Below, one piece after another: positions 37,142-47,088 of a stretch of 64,000 bases of DNA; positions within the stretch are counted from its first letter, which is position 1; each line of letters starts with the position of its first letter. The stretch covers positions 9,238,001-9,302,000 of the forward strand of contig OX442316.1 in the NCBI GenBank assembly GCA_949358305.1, read 5' to 3'. The translations under genes were made by a program, and so were the position numbers. The notes under the pieces were generated by a model that was not told the DNA's origin, did not search any database, and saw only the letters and a program-made list of their open reading frames with translations. This DNA is from Strigamia acuminata. Its lineage: Eukaryota > Arthropoda > Chilopoda > Geophilomorpha > Linotaeniidae.

Positions 37142-39190
37142 ATGGCCCGTAGACCTGTAAGAGTTCGTGGAACACGAGGAAATCGTGGAGCACGACGACG
37201 TGGTGGTATGTGTGAAACACCAAGAGGAATTGTGGAGTCTGATCTAGAAAGCCAGGGGGAAGAAAATGTTCCTAGAGACGTTTCCAACCCAGGTAGTTCT
37301 CGAACGGATCCACTATCAGTCCCACATGATTTAGAAGTTTACTGTCGCCATTACCAATTGGAAGTGACGCAGTTTTCCTCTTTGTGTGAAGCTCAACAAT
37401 ACACGGCGAATAATCATCACGAGAGAAATCGTGTAATTACTCCCGATGTAGTTGTAACCAACGAACAAAGTGTTTCTATAGATCGAACTGGCCCTCGTTC
37501 GCCGGCCACATATCGCTACCAGCAATTGCCTGGATGGCGAATGAATGTTGCTCGTGACGACAATGGGCAGTTAAATTCTTCACTATCTGTTCAACCTTTG
37601 ATTCAGTTACCAACTAGTTCTTGGCGATCGAATTCGGCCGAAAGAATGGGAAATTCCGGACAAGGAAATATTTCTGCGCCAATTTCCCGAAATTTACCAA
37701 GTGCGACGGCTGTAAATAATATTTTACCCGCTCCCACTGGGAATTTGAATGATTCTTTCAGAGTTCCACAGCCTCGAACTAATCTGTCGGTCCAACCAAG
37801 GGGGAGAAATGAAAATTATCAAAATTTTCAATCTCACACCCAATCTGATGGAGATTTTAGGAATTATAGAAATTCCCGCTCTCAAGGTGGACGAGCTCCG
37901 CCGAGAAATCAACGATTTCCCGGAGCTCCTGGTGATCCGCGTGACTCCGATCCTAACTCGAGTAGTGACGAATCTCACGCTGGTGGAGGGGGAAATTATA
38001 ACAATAATTTCCACCGACGTAATAATTCTCGTTCTCCACCGCCACCTGATAGACATCAAAATTTTCAAGGAGAGCCAAATCCGCCACCCAGAGACCAAGG
38101 AAGTCGGTCTACACCCAATTCGAACTCTGCTTCTAATTTGTCGGACGAAAATGTAAAACAAATTATTCAGGGTTTAGTTGGTCAAATCCGAAGCCCGAGT
38201 AATCCCAGTCAGAATTTTGGAAAAGGAATCGAGATTCCTATTTTTGACGGGAAACAGACAGAGGTTGCGCGATTCCTTGAAATCGTCAAAGCTGTCGCAC
38301 TCGGGAAAGGCATCCCTTTAGACGACATGGTACACACTGCTGTACCTGGACGACTATTAGGCCATGCACAACGTTGGTTCCATAAGCAACGCCATACTTT
38401 TAACAGTTGGCGAACTTTCGAAGCCTCTTTTCTCGATTGTTTCGACCTCGTTCCACTTACAAGAGAAAGGCGACTTCTTAATGTAAAACAACGAGCCGAC
38501 GAGTCACTTTATAGTTTTCTTCTGCGTTATACGCAAGAACAAGGTGAAGTGCCGCCAGGTGATAAAACTGGACGTGCGCAATTATTCGACAATTTAACTC
38601 AAGAAAGTTTCACGGCGTTATGTACACAAGGAATGTATGGTAACTTTACAGTAGATGACATTCTACAATATGTAGGAGCAAATCGCTCTAAGTTTGAAAG
38701 TTCTCAACTTGCAGCAAAATTGGAGTACGATAATCGAGAGAATCATCCTACTCCCAAACTTCACGAAAAATCTAAGATTTTTCCTTCTAAAACTTCACTA
38801 CGTTTAACGCAAACTCAAGATGAAGTTGAAAATGAAGACGAGTCGGAAAATGACGACTCAACTGACGATGGTTCAATGGAGCGATTATTTGCCGCCCAGT
38901 ATGAAAAGACTACTGGAAAATGCTTTTTCTGTCACGAGCCTGGACATTTTAAAAGAGAATGTCCCGCTCTTGCCAAAAAATTAGCAGGGAAATCAGACTC
39001 GTTAAATTCAAATAAAAGATTTAACCACTCTGCTCCCAACCCCGAGTTTAAACGACCCAAACAAAATTGGGTTACGTCAGAAACTTTAGACTCCAAATTT
39101 ACTGACTTCCAGAAAAACATGGTTGACCTGTTAATTAAGCATTTACCAGCAGCCACTGAGTCAGTCACTCCCGACGAGACAAAAAACTGA
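37142..39190 (+). CDS. gag: gag: retrotransposon capsid/nucleocapsid polyprotein
   Basis: 682 aa from ATG at 37142 (the frame is open from an upstream TTG at 37133, but the first ATG is 37142). The first ~340 residues are low-complexity and disordered, rich in R, G, N, S and P. They start with an RG-rich segment (RRPVRVRGTRGNRG), which suggests RNA binding. Residues about 370-500 resemble the retrotransposon gag/capsid domain. Near residue 595 there is one CCHC zinc knuckle (CFFCHEPGHFKREC). It ends at TGA 39188-39190, directly after a slippery heptamer. The long N-terminal extension is unusual for Gypsy gag. Confidence 0.88.
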   Translation: MARRPVRVRGTRGNRGARRRGGMCETPRGIVESDLESQGEENVPRDVSNPGSSRTDPLSVPHDLEVYCRHYQLEVTQFSSLCEAQQYTANNHHERNRVITPDVVVTNEQSVSIDRTGPRSPATYRYQQLPGWRMNVARDDNGQLNSSLSVQPLIQLPTSSWRSNSAERMGNSGQGNISAPISRNLPSATAVNNILPAPTGNLNDSFRVPQPRTNLSVQPRGRNENYQNFQSHTQSDGDFRNYRNSRSQGGRAPPRNQRFPGAPGDPRDSDPNSSSDESHAGGGGNYNNNFHRRNNSRSPPPPDRHQNFQGEPNPPPRDQGSRSTPNSNSASNLSDENVKQIIQGLVGQIRSPSNPSQNFGKGIEIPIFDGKQTEVARFLEIVKAVALGKGIPLDDMVHTAVPGRLLGHAQRWFHKQRHTFNSWRTFEASFLDCFDLVPLTRERRLLNVKQRADESLYSFLLRYTQEQGEVPPGDKTGRAQLFDNLTQESFTALCTQGMYGNFTVDDILQYVGANRSKFESSQLAAKLEYDNRENHPTPKLHEKSKIFPSKTSLRLTQTQDEVENEDESENDDSTDDGSMERLFAAQYEKTTGKCFFCHEPGHFKRECPALAKKLAGKSDSLNSNKRFNHSAPNPEFKRPKQNWVTSETLDSKFTDFQKNMVDLLIKHLPAATESVTPDETKN

Positions 39191-39221
39191 TTCAGGGGGT
39201 TGTTCAAGTTGCCCAACCCCC
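39181..39221 (+). promoter_or_regulatory. Programmed -1 ribosomal frameshift signal between gag and pol
   Basis: The slippery heptamer A AAA AAC (39181-39187) is in the gag frame and directly precedes the gag TGA. After a 7-nt spacer comes a GC-rich stem: GGGGGTTG (39195-39202) pairs with CAACCCCC (39214-39221) around an 11-nt loop. A -1 slip enters the pol frame, which is open from 39160. Heptamer, spacer and stem match known retroviral -1 signals. Confidence 0.85.
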
Positions 39222-42200
39222 GCTTAAAGAGTTGTTTCCTTTCTCGGAATTGTCAAATGATTTATTTTTACGAAAAGATGAATTTAAATTAAGACATAAG
39301 CCTAGTCATCTCACAGTACCTTATGTCGATGATTCGAAGAATAAACCACCATCGTTGGTCATTTCTTACGAAGCCGTACCTGTCTGTCGAAAGACTAGCA
39401 GCTCTACTGGCGGTGTCGATGAAAATTTAAAAGTCATGACAGACCAACTAGAAAATTTGAGTATTTTCAGTGGAAGCTGGAATGCACCCAAGAAACCGCT
39501 TGTACCCAAGGTTTTCAAGTTAAGAAAACTTCTTAAACTTGAAAAATGGAACAAGAAAGAACGAAAAGTATTGCTTGGCAAACTTTGCAATAGCAAATTA
39601 ATTAATGGTGGCAAAGATGATCCGCGTATGAATGTCCAAATTGGAGGTTTGGATTACAACGCACTAATGGACTCTGGAGCCACCCAATGTTTTATTGGAG
39701 TACAACTCCTCTCAAACACGGAAATTCCGGTGGAATTCATACAAGAATGTCCCCGGGGAATGCGTGTCTGCGCGGTCGGAATAGATCACCGACCTATCGG
39801 TCAAGTTTGTCTTTGTGTCAAATGGGCCGATAAAAGGAGAGTTACACCTATGACCTTCATAATTCTACACAAGAATGTATGTGGGTTAATTTTGGGTCAC
39901 AATTTTATGCGTAGAACGGGGATAAACCCTAATCCCCGACGAGCAGTGTTCACCTGTGATGACATGCCCGGATGGACAGCCCCGTACGAGACCACTGAAC
40001 TTAACTGTTGCTTAGCAAGCATTAAGACTTTGGGTCTCCAAGGTGAAGGAACTCCCACTTCACCGGACTGGGCAGAAAAACTCGTCGAAGGCTGCAACAG
40101 TTCGGCGGAAGAAAAACAGTTACTCGTAAACGTTCTTGTACAATTAAAAAACGTATTTCGAGACCAACTGGGCTGTACGAAGGTGGCCAAGCACAGCATC
40201 AAGTTTAAACCTGGTGCTACTTGGAAACACCAGCCATATAGAATGTACAATCCGGCCAAGAAGGCGATTATGACGGAATTGGTCGAGGAGTTGGAGGCCG
40301 ATGGGTTGATCGAACCTGCCACTGGCCCTTATATAAGTCACCCCGTCATAGTGGCTAAACCCGGCGGGAAGTATCGATTATGTATCGACTACCGCTGGTT
40401 GAATGCGATCACAGAAGTTGATGCAATTCAAATGCCAAGTATTGACCTATTAATTCACCATACTAATCAGGCCAAGTACTTTACATCCATTGATTTAACT
40501 AAAGGTTATCATCAAATGGAAATGGAGGAGGAGGATAAGAGCAAAACTGCTTTTTACACCCCAAAAGGCAAATTTCAATTCAAGAGATTGCCATTTGGTC
40601 TTTGTAATGCACCTAGTTCTTTTCAACACCTCATGACTACCGTATTGGGTGACTCTCTATATAAACATGCTCTGGTTTATTTAGACGATATAATTATTTT
40701 TTCCGACACATGGGAAAATCATTTATTACATATTAAAGACGTACTTGAGAAGTTGGATGCCGCGAATCTAACTATCAATAAAGACAAGTCAAAATTTGGT
40801 CGAACATCATTACGATTTTTAGGCCATTTAATTTCGGAGGGATCTCTTCTTCCAGACCCTGACAAAGTCTCGGCTGTAAGGAATTTCCCCAAACCGACTT
40901 GCTCTAAAGACATTCAAAGATTTGTAGGACTTGCGAATTTTTTCCGAAAATTTATTCCTAACATCGCAAATATTGCTCGTCCATTGACCAATATTATGCA
41001 TGATCAAGCAAAGTTTGTGTGGGATGATCCACAAACAACTGCATTCGAAACTATCAAAGATATTTTGTGTGACAAGGACCAAGCCCTTCTCCACATGCCA
41101 GATATGAATAAGCCTTTTGTCATTTTGACAGATGCTTCTCATTCAGGCTTAGGTGCAGTACTCTGCCAAGATGTCGAATTATTCTGTGAAAAGAAACAGA
41201 AATTAATTATGGTCCCGAAAGCAGTCGCGTACGCCAGTCGAGTGTTACACGGGGCCGAAGTAAGGTATTCTACGCCGGAATTGGAGTGTTTGGCCGTTGT
41301 ATGGGCAATCGAGAGATTTCGCCCATATATAGAATACACGACTTTCACTCTCGAGTCCGATGCTAAAGCCCTTAGCTGGTTGATGAGTACGCCGGAACCA
41401 TCCGGAAGGTTTGGTCGTTGGGCCGTCAAAATACAATGTGGCGCGTTTAAAATTATTTTTAGACGCGGCGCAATGAACCAAGTAGCGGACGCATTATCAC
41501 GCGCTCCACTGTCTGCACTAGACACTCCGGATTATGATTATATCGAACCAGAGGAGATCACCCATTTCTATCCAACTTGGAATGGAAACAGGTGTGCATC
41601 TTTACAAGTGACGGAAACTGAGCGCAAACATTTTCTTACAAATGTTGGCCTTAGTTTAGACTTTTTCTCAGAATCATATAATCCAGTTAGATTTCATGAT
41701 TCTGGAGAAAAGGGGGAGGAAGAAGGATGTACAAGAGAAAATTGCAGACATATAGATGTCCACAATTGTAATCACGAAAATGTACACACTGCGCTAACAG
41801 ATATCCTAAAAGTAGTTCCGCCGACGCGAGACGAAATTATCGAAGCGCAGCTTAAAGATCCAGCATGTAGTAAAATCCTTGTTTACCTAAAAGGAGACGA
41901 AAAATTAAAAAATCGTGTCACGGATAAACATTGGTTAAACGCGATTCGTGGCTACACTCTCGACGAACCGGAAGAAAATAAAGGTGTTATGCTAATTTAT
42001 TTTGCTCCGACCGATGAGGAAGAGTTAAACGACTCCGGCAACGGGTTTAAGGCGGTAATTCCACGCTCTCTCGTGAGACGTGCATTATTCGCATGCCATG
42101 GCCACCCACTTACAGGACATGCCGGCATGAGCAAAACCCTAGATAGAGCAAAACAGATGTATTTCTGGCCTAGAATGAGCAAAGACACTCGAAACTACGT

Positions 42201-43467
42201 TCGCAGTTGCACTCATTGCCAACAATACAAACCTAGTCAACACCAAAAGCATCGGGCAAGCTATACACCTCACAACATGACCAACCCGTGGGAGACTGTA
42301 AGCATTGACCTGATGGGACCAAAACCAGCCGGTCGTTCGCAATTAAAATGGATTTTAGTAATCATTGATAATTGTACAAAATGGATTGAAGTCTTCCCAC
42401 TAGCGACTGCATCAAGTGAATGCATCGTTAATAAAATGAGCGAAGTTTTCCACCGTTGGGGATATCCAAAAAAGATAATCTCCGACAACGGCAAACAATT
42501 CGTGTCAACAATATTTAATGATTTTTGTCGAAAAAATCACGTAGATATTGCTCACATTAGCCCATATCACGCTGCCGCTAATATTACAGAGCGGGCTAAC
42601 AGGACTTTAAAAATGATGTTAGCTTTATACTCGGACATTCACTCTCACTGGCCAAAATATTTAAATTCTTTTGCCTTTGCGATGCGCACCGCTAAGTCCG
42701 AGGCAACAAATTGTTCTCCGATGATTCTTAATACAGGAAGAATCGTTCCTTTGCCATTTGACCCGCGTATTACTAAACACGCCATCAAATTCGACAAAGA
42801 GAATCCCGAAGCCTACGTCTACAGCATTTTAGACGTAATTAGACGTGCACACAGCGAAATGCATCGGAAAATTCAATCGAATTACGAAAAGCATGATCGA
42901 CTACATAAAGACAAATATTATATTTGTCAATTTGCCAAAGGAGATCTCGTGTGGAAAGCCACACATATTTTATCAAATAAAGATAAAGGGATTTCGGCAG
43001 GATTCGCTGAGAAACGTGATGGACCTTGGGAAATTACGGCTGTTCTTGGCGGAGGTTCCTACACACTACGTAAGCTTTCTGATAACACGAAAGCAAAAGC
43101 GATCAACATACAGGATTTAATGCCTTATATCCCAAGTTACCCGATTGAGGAATGGACATTAGATCAGAAAGTCGGTACCAACGAATCACACCCGACTCCA
43201 GATTGGATGGCAGGTCAGGTTATTAATTCTTCAGAATTAATAAATGAACCTGTGTCCATAGAAACAGAGGATTTAGTTGAAGAGAAAGAGGAGGAAACTT
43301 CTCAGATTTCTTCTAAAGAGGACGAAACTCCTCAAAATCCGTCTAAAAAGAGGAAAAGATTTCCATCTCCCGTTCGACAGTCTAAACGTAGACCCAAGCC
43401 GAACACAAAATACGTGACCGATTTTGTACAACTCGTAAATTGTCTAAAACAAGTCAAGTTGGGTTAG
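39187..43467 (+). CDS. pol: pol: protease, reverse transcriptase, RNase H, integrase
   Basis: About 1426 codons after the frameshift; there is no ATG start of its own near the beginning. Protease has the DSGA motif (from 39670) and the later GHNFM segment. RT shows the LPFGLCNAPSSFQ region and the catalytic YLDD at 40678-40689. RNase H follows with LTDASHSGLGAVL near 41125-41160. Integrase has an HH-CC zinc domain (HGHPLTGH...CTHC, about 42090-42220), core acidic residues in IDLMGP, SDNGKQF and the ITERANR region, and a GPW/F-like C-terminal module. The basic tail KKRKRFPSPVRQSKRR may be a nuclear localisation signal. I saw no chromodomain. The frame is intact, so the copy may be competent. 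Confidence 0.92.
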   Translation: MIQGVVQVAQPPLKELFPFSELSNDLFLRKDEFKLRHKPSHLTVPYVDDSKNKPPSLVISYEAVPVCRKTSSSTGGVDENLKVMTDQLENLSIFSGSWNAPKKPLVPKVFKLRKLLKLEKWNKKERKVLLGKLCNSKLINGGKDDPRMNVQIGGLDYNALMDSGATQCFIGVQLLSNTEIPVEFIQECPRGMRVCAVGIDHRPIGQVCLCVKWADKRRVTPMTFIILHKNVCGLILGHNFMRRTGINPNPRRAVFTCDDMPGWTAPYETTELNCCLASIKTLGLQGEGTPTSPDWAEKLVEGCNSSAEEKQLLVNVLVQLKNVFRDQLGCTKVAKHSIKFKPGATWKHQPYRMYNPAKKAIMTELVEELEADGLIEPATGPYISHPVIVAKPGGKYRLCIDYRWLNAITEVDAIQMPSIDLLIHHTNQAKYFTSIDLTKGYHQMEMEEEDKSKTAFYTPKGKFQFKRLPFGLCNAPSSFQHLMTTVLGDSLYKHALVYLDDIIIFSDTWENHLLHIKDVLEKLDAANLTINKDKSKFGRTSLRFLGHLISEGSLLPDPDKVSAVRNFPKPTCSKDIQRFVGLANFFRKFIPNIANIARPLTNIMHDQAKFVWDDPQTTAFETIKDILCDKDQALLHMPDMNKPFVILTDASHSGLGAVLCQDVELFCEKKQKLIMVPKAVAYASRVLHGAEVRYSTPELECLAVVWAIERFRPYIEYTTFTLESDAKALSWLMSTPEPSGRFGRWAVKIQCGAFKIIFRRGAMNQVADALSRAPLSALDTPDYDYIEPEEITHFYPTWNGNRCASLQVTETERKHFLTNVGLSLDFFSESYNPVRFHDSGEKGEEEGCTRENCRHIDVHNCNHENVHTALTDILKVVPPTRDEIIEAQLKDPACSKILVYLKGDEKLKNRVTDKHWLNAIRGYTLDEPEENKGVMLIYFAPTDEEELNDSGNGFKAVIPRSLVRRALFACHGHPLTGHAGMSKTLDRAKQMYFWPRMSKDTRNYVRSCTHCQQYKPSQHQKHRASYTPHNMTNPWETVSIDLMGPKPAGRSQLKWILVIIDNCTKWIEVFPLATASSECIVNKMSEVFHRWGYPKKIISDNGKQFVSTIFNDFCRKNHVDIAHISPYHAAANITERANRTLKMMLALYSDIHSHWPKYLNSFAFAMRTAKSEATNCSPMILNTGRIVPLPFDPRITKHAIKFDKENPEAYVYSILDVIRRAHSEMHRKIQSNYEKHDRLHKDKYYICQFAKGDLVWKATHILSNKDKGISAGFAEKRDGPWEITAVLGGGSYTLRKLSDNTKAKAINIQDLMPYIPSYPIEEWTLDQKVGTNESHPTPDWMAGQVINSSELINEPVSIETEDLVEEKEEETSQISSKEDETPQNPSKKRKRFPSPVRQSKRRPKPNTKYVTDFVQLVNCLKQVKLG

Positions 43468-44775
43468 GACACAATATATTGAAAATATTTTATTTTAAAT
43501 AAATATTTCCAATCATATTCACGAAGAATTGTTAAATTTTATTAATTAAAAACATTTTTTTTTTTGATGTGGATAAAATTTAACAAATGTTTGAGTTATT
43601 TTTTACACAAGCTGATTGTATTCAAATTAATCTACGTGTAAACATTTACTTGAAACTGTGTTTCCCCCTTTGGGTTAATAGAAACTTCGAGATGAGTAAT
43701 TACAAACCAATCAAATTACTCCTCGAAACTCCCCTTAACCCCTGGTTTGAGATTATCACTCACTTGTTCGCCAAGTTTTGTACTGGACTGAAATCAAGGA
43801 TTATTCTCGACCCTTCGACGCTTTAACGGATTTTCGCTGAAATTTAGTGAGTTAAAATCTAGATGATTTTGAACACTTATCGTTTATTTTACTGATTTTT
43901 TCATTTGACGAATATCAGTTCAAATTCAGAAATTATCGACACGACGCTGATTATCGAAACCATCTCGTGGACAAAATCGCGAGTAAGCCTTTCACGAACT
44001 CACTAAGTGAATTCCCGGTAAACATTTAAGCAATATTTTGTCAAAATTTATAATATTTTGACATTAATTGACAACATTTATTTTGGTTAAGCGTTCATTA
44101 CGGCGGACTTAGAATTCGCACGCGCCGCACAACGTTTTTATCGGCCAACATCGCCGGAACCGAACAGCCCTCGCAAATACGTGAAACTAGACATTAAACT
44201 AGCCAAGTATACCCTTCTAGGACTACACCTAGTTAGTAAGTGTTTATTTTATGAAAGATAAAATATCTCTTAAGTTCCTTGGAAATTGGTGAGCAGACAT
44301 GTGTTAACAAGTCACGTGTATGATAGGGGCAAACGCCACCAGATGTCGGTAGTAAATTATTTACTCGGACGAATTGTGGAATTATTCGTACAATTAAAAC
44401 CATGTAAAATGACTATTGTCGGATGCTAAAAAACACTTACAAAAATATTTTTTTTTAATATTTTTATATGTTTTTTAGTTATTATGTCGTGTAGATACAA
44501 AAATTAGGTTTATTTCATTAAATAAACACTAATTTGAATATTTTATCAGCGATATTGTTTTAAACGATAAAATGAAATTATATGCCAAGTCGAGAATAAT
44601 TATTAATCTTAATAATTATTCGACAAATGGAGGAAACACACTAACAAGGGAACTTAAGAATTAATTATGAAATTAATCCAGTTGTTGGTCGACAATTAAT
44701 TTAATTTGAAATTAAATTAATTTCCGACGGTTGATTCATGTTCTCAAATAAAATTTATATTTTCTTGAAGATGCA
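43468..44775 (+). other. Spacer between pol and third ORF
   Basis: 1.3 kb without a conserved-looking long frame. It holds several short inverted A+T-rich repeats (for example around 44600-44730). A pyrimidine-rich run ending TTTTCTTGAAG (44761-44771) sits directly before the third ORF's ATG and looks like a splice acceptor. Confidence 0.4.
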
Positions 44776-46431
44776 ATGAGTCGCCGAGGTCGTGCTAGCA
44801 AGCGACAGTACGTGCATTGGGATCCAGAAGAGTCGGAAGAGACGGATTATCGCTTCGTTAATCCCTCCTCTGACCCCGAGCTCGTTGCCAACTGGGCCCG
44901 TGATAACCCGGATCTCGTACCGCCACGAATTAGGACCGCCATGGGTGTTAGCCCGACCGACTCGCGTCCTTCCAGAGGCCGTCAAGCTAGTCAGCGTGTT
45001 GTAACCTATGATGCGCCGAATTGGGATTTTTCTGACGACTCGTCACAATACTCCCGTTCTGCCTCGAGGAGACGGCGCCAAGATGACTTCTCACAAGAAG
45101 AAGAATCGGTTGAAGAAGCTCCGCCTCCAGCTACCAGCAGGCAGTTTGCCCGACCACGAAATCCGCGTGATACCGCTAGTCGAGGCAAGACTGGCAAATC
45201 CAAAGGACCCACCAAGTCCACGTTGGCATCTTCATCCGAAGCGCTGACCCGCCCAACATCGCAGGCTCGCTCGATATCGGAGCTAAATTTGCCAAGTTAC
45301 CGGAAGCAGCGAAGAGAACACGTATTTCGAGATATGGAAGCTGCCGCCTTGGGGACTAACATCATGCCAAAGTCGAAGCTGATGTTCTGCCCATTGTGCG
45401 CAGGATGCGGATGGTTGTCGTCCTTGTTATCCGGCATTCACGCCGTAGTCTGCGTGAACTGTCACGGTGGTAAACGCGTTGCCATATCCAGCATGTGGAA
45501 TGAAGAAATTCTTCCATTTATCGTCAAGGGGCTAAGTACGCCGACAGCACGCAATTGGGCGATGTGTCGCGAATGTGGCCTCATCCACCAGGGCCCGGAG
45601 CAGGCTATTTATGTAGACCCGGCACAAATGTCCAGCACCTCGACTCCACGAGGAGGATTTACGGAGCCACAACGCGAGCCGGAAACTCCCACCCCTGCGA
45701 TTGATGGAACTCCGGTTGTCTCGGCGGAAAACCTCCCAACGAACGAACCAACGTCAGTTACTGCGTCTGATTCTCCGCCGGTTGCAGCCGATTCTGGTCC
45801 GCAAGCCGCCGCTTCTCCAGAGGGAACTTCGGCTAACAACATGATCGTAGCGACTATTCCGCTCCCCGAAGTAAACAACGCTGCTGAACCGGTTATTTTA
45901 CTGGTCCACCCATATATGCCGAGACCAGACATGTCACTCACGGAACAAACGAAGGCAGAAGTGGAACATTATTTCCCAATTTTATTGGAAGCAGCTAAAC
46001 GTATTAGTGTGTCGATTTCAAACGACCGAATTCCAGATTTGAGCGTGCCACTGGCCGTGATCCAATGGATTTTTCATCCATCCCGGCCGGAATCTTTTCA
46101 AACTCGCTCTTTTATTTGGTGTAAGATTTTACAGCAGGTCTCAGCAGCAGCACACCCGTTGATTCGTGAGGGATGGCACTCTGGCTTACCCGACCATCAC
46201 TTGGTTTTCTCCGAGCCAACCGGCGCTAACACCATTCCGTTAGGAGGGCCTGATCCCCTGGAAGTATTCACCGAAGAACAACACAGAATGCTCCTAAATC
46301 CACTGATCCATGACGTTGAGCCAGATGTAGTACCGGAATTGGTAGCTATTCAACTTAATTCTCCACCCGCAGCCGTCTCGGAAGTTGTTACATCCATGGA
46401 AGGATTTATTGAGGATGAAGAGTTGGACTAG
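44776..46431 (+). CDS. Third retrotransposon ORF, Cys-rich protein of unknown function
   Basis: 551 aa, not recognised. Residues 1-200 are charged and disordered, with RS/RG-like stretches (RSASRRRRQDD). A putative zinc-binding module follows: C205xxC208xxC211, C226xxC229 and C264xxC267. Residues about 270-370 are Pro/Ser/Thr-rich. The C-terminal ~180 residues look folded (LTEQTKAEVEHYFPILLEAAKR..., LAVIQWIFHPSRP) and end acidic. It has no signal peptide, TM helix or furin-like site, so it is not an env by any feature I can see, although it occupies the env position. The same ORF is intact in the second copy with one substitution (G483S). Expression may need splicing. Candidate roles (RNA or chromatin binding, capsid accessory) are guesses. 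Confidence 0.8.
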   Translation: MSRRGRASKRQYVHWDPEESEETDYRFVNPSSDPELVANWARDNPDLVPPRIRTAMGVSPTDSRPSRGRQASQRVVTYDAPNWDFSDDSSQYSRSASRRRRQDDFSQEEESVEEAPPPATSRQFARPRNPRDTASRGKTGKSKGPTKSTLASSSEALTRPTSQARSISELNLPSYRKQRREHVFRDMEAAALGTNIMPKSKLMFCPLCAGCGWLSSLLSGIHAVVCVNCHGGKRVAISSMWNEEILPFIVKGLSTPTARNWAMCRECGLIHQGPEQAIYVDPAQMSSTSTPRGGFTEPQREPETPTPAIDGTPVVSAENLPTNEPTSVTASDSPPVAADSGPQAAASPEGTSANNMIVATIPLPEVNNAAEPVILLVHPYMPRPDMSLTEQTKAEVEHYFPILLEAAKRISVSISNDRIPDLSVPLAVIQWIFHPSRPESFQTRSFIWCKILQQVSAAAHPLIREGWHSGLPDHHLVFSEPTGANTIPLGGPDPLEVFTEEQHRMLLNPLIHDVEPDVVPELVAIQLNSPPAAVSEVVTSMEGFIEDEELD

Positions 46432-47088
46432 AAAAGCGTCAACGATGTCGAGATCCGTTACTTTCCCGATATCTTCCCCTTTTAGGCAAGACCAGAAGTA
46501 ACGAGTCCATTTTCTCCATCTCCATTTCTTGACCCGAGATGAAATCAAGAGTTAGTCAGGTTCAGGTGTATTTTATGCCGTTTTTGTGAATAATTCAAAG
46601 ATCTTTAATAGTTAATTTAACAATTCTGTTAAAATTTGATTACGAGTCAATGTGAGTTTGTTTATATGAATACTAATTTTAATACTTGAATTTTAACGTG
46701 TAAAGTGTTATTTTGCAAATCATTATATTTCCAGTGAGAAGTTAAGTTTTGTGAAAATAATTGTTAAATTTTATTAATCATTTGTTTGGTACAAGAGTTT
46801 GATGTTAGTTTAAGTTATCGCCTTTTCTTGATGCAGTTGTAAGTCCACCTGTAAAGAGAGATGGAAGTTATTATTGATAATTGAAAGTTTTATAACCCTA
46901 ATAAATATTTTTTGAAGCATTTGATTAAGAAATACTCTTTATTTATACTATTAAGATATAAAATAAAGGTTTTTACTTACCAAGGATTACAGCTCGAGTC
47001 CCCTAGATGACAGTGTGGTCTTGATCCTCAAGATATTCGGAATAAATAGTATGTTAATACAGGTATTAACATATATTTAAGGGGGACT
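46432..47088 (+). other. 3' noncoding part of the element, with polypurine tract
   Basis: Noncoding. The purine tract AAGGGGGA within 47079-47088 lies directly before the 3' LTR and should prime plus-strand synthesis. A palindromic stretch near 47048-47072 (ATGTTAATACAGGTATTAACAT) precedes it. The second element differs here by one base in a homopolymer (6 versus 7, at about 46911). Confidence 0.65.

Noticed and set aside
44776-46431. Third ORF as an envelope gene
   Set aside because: It sits in the env position, but there is no signal peptide, transmembrane helix, cleavage site or extracellular cysteine pattern.
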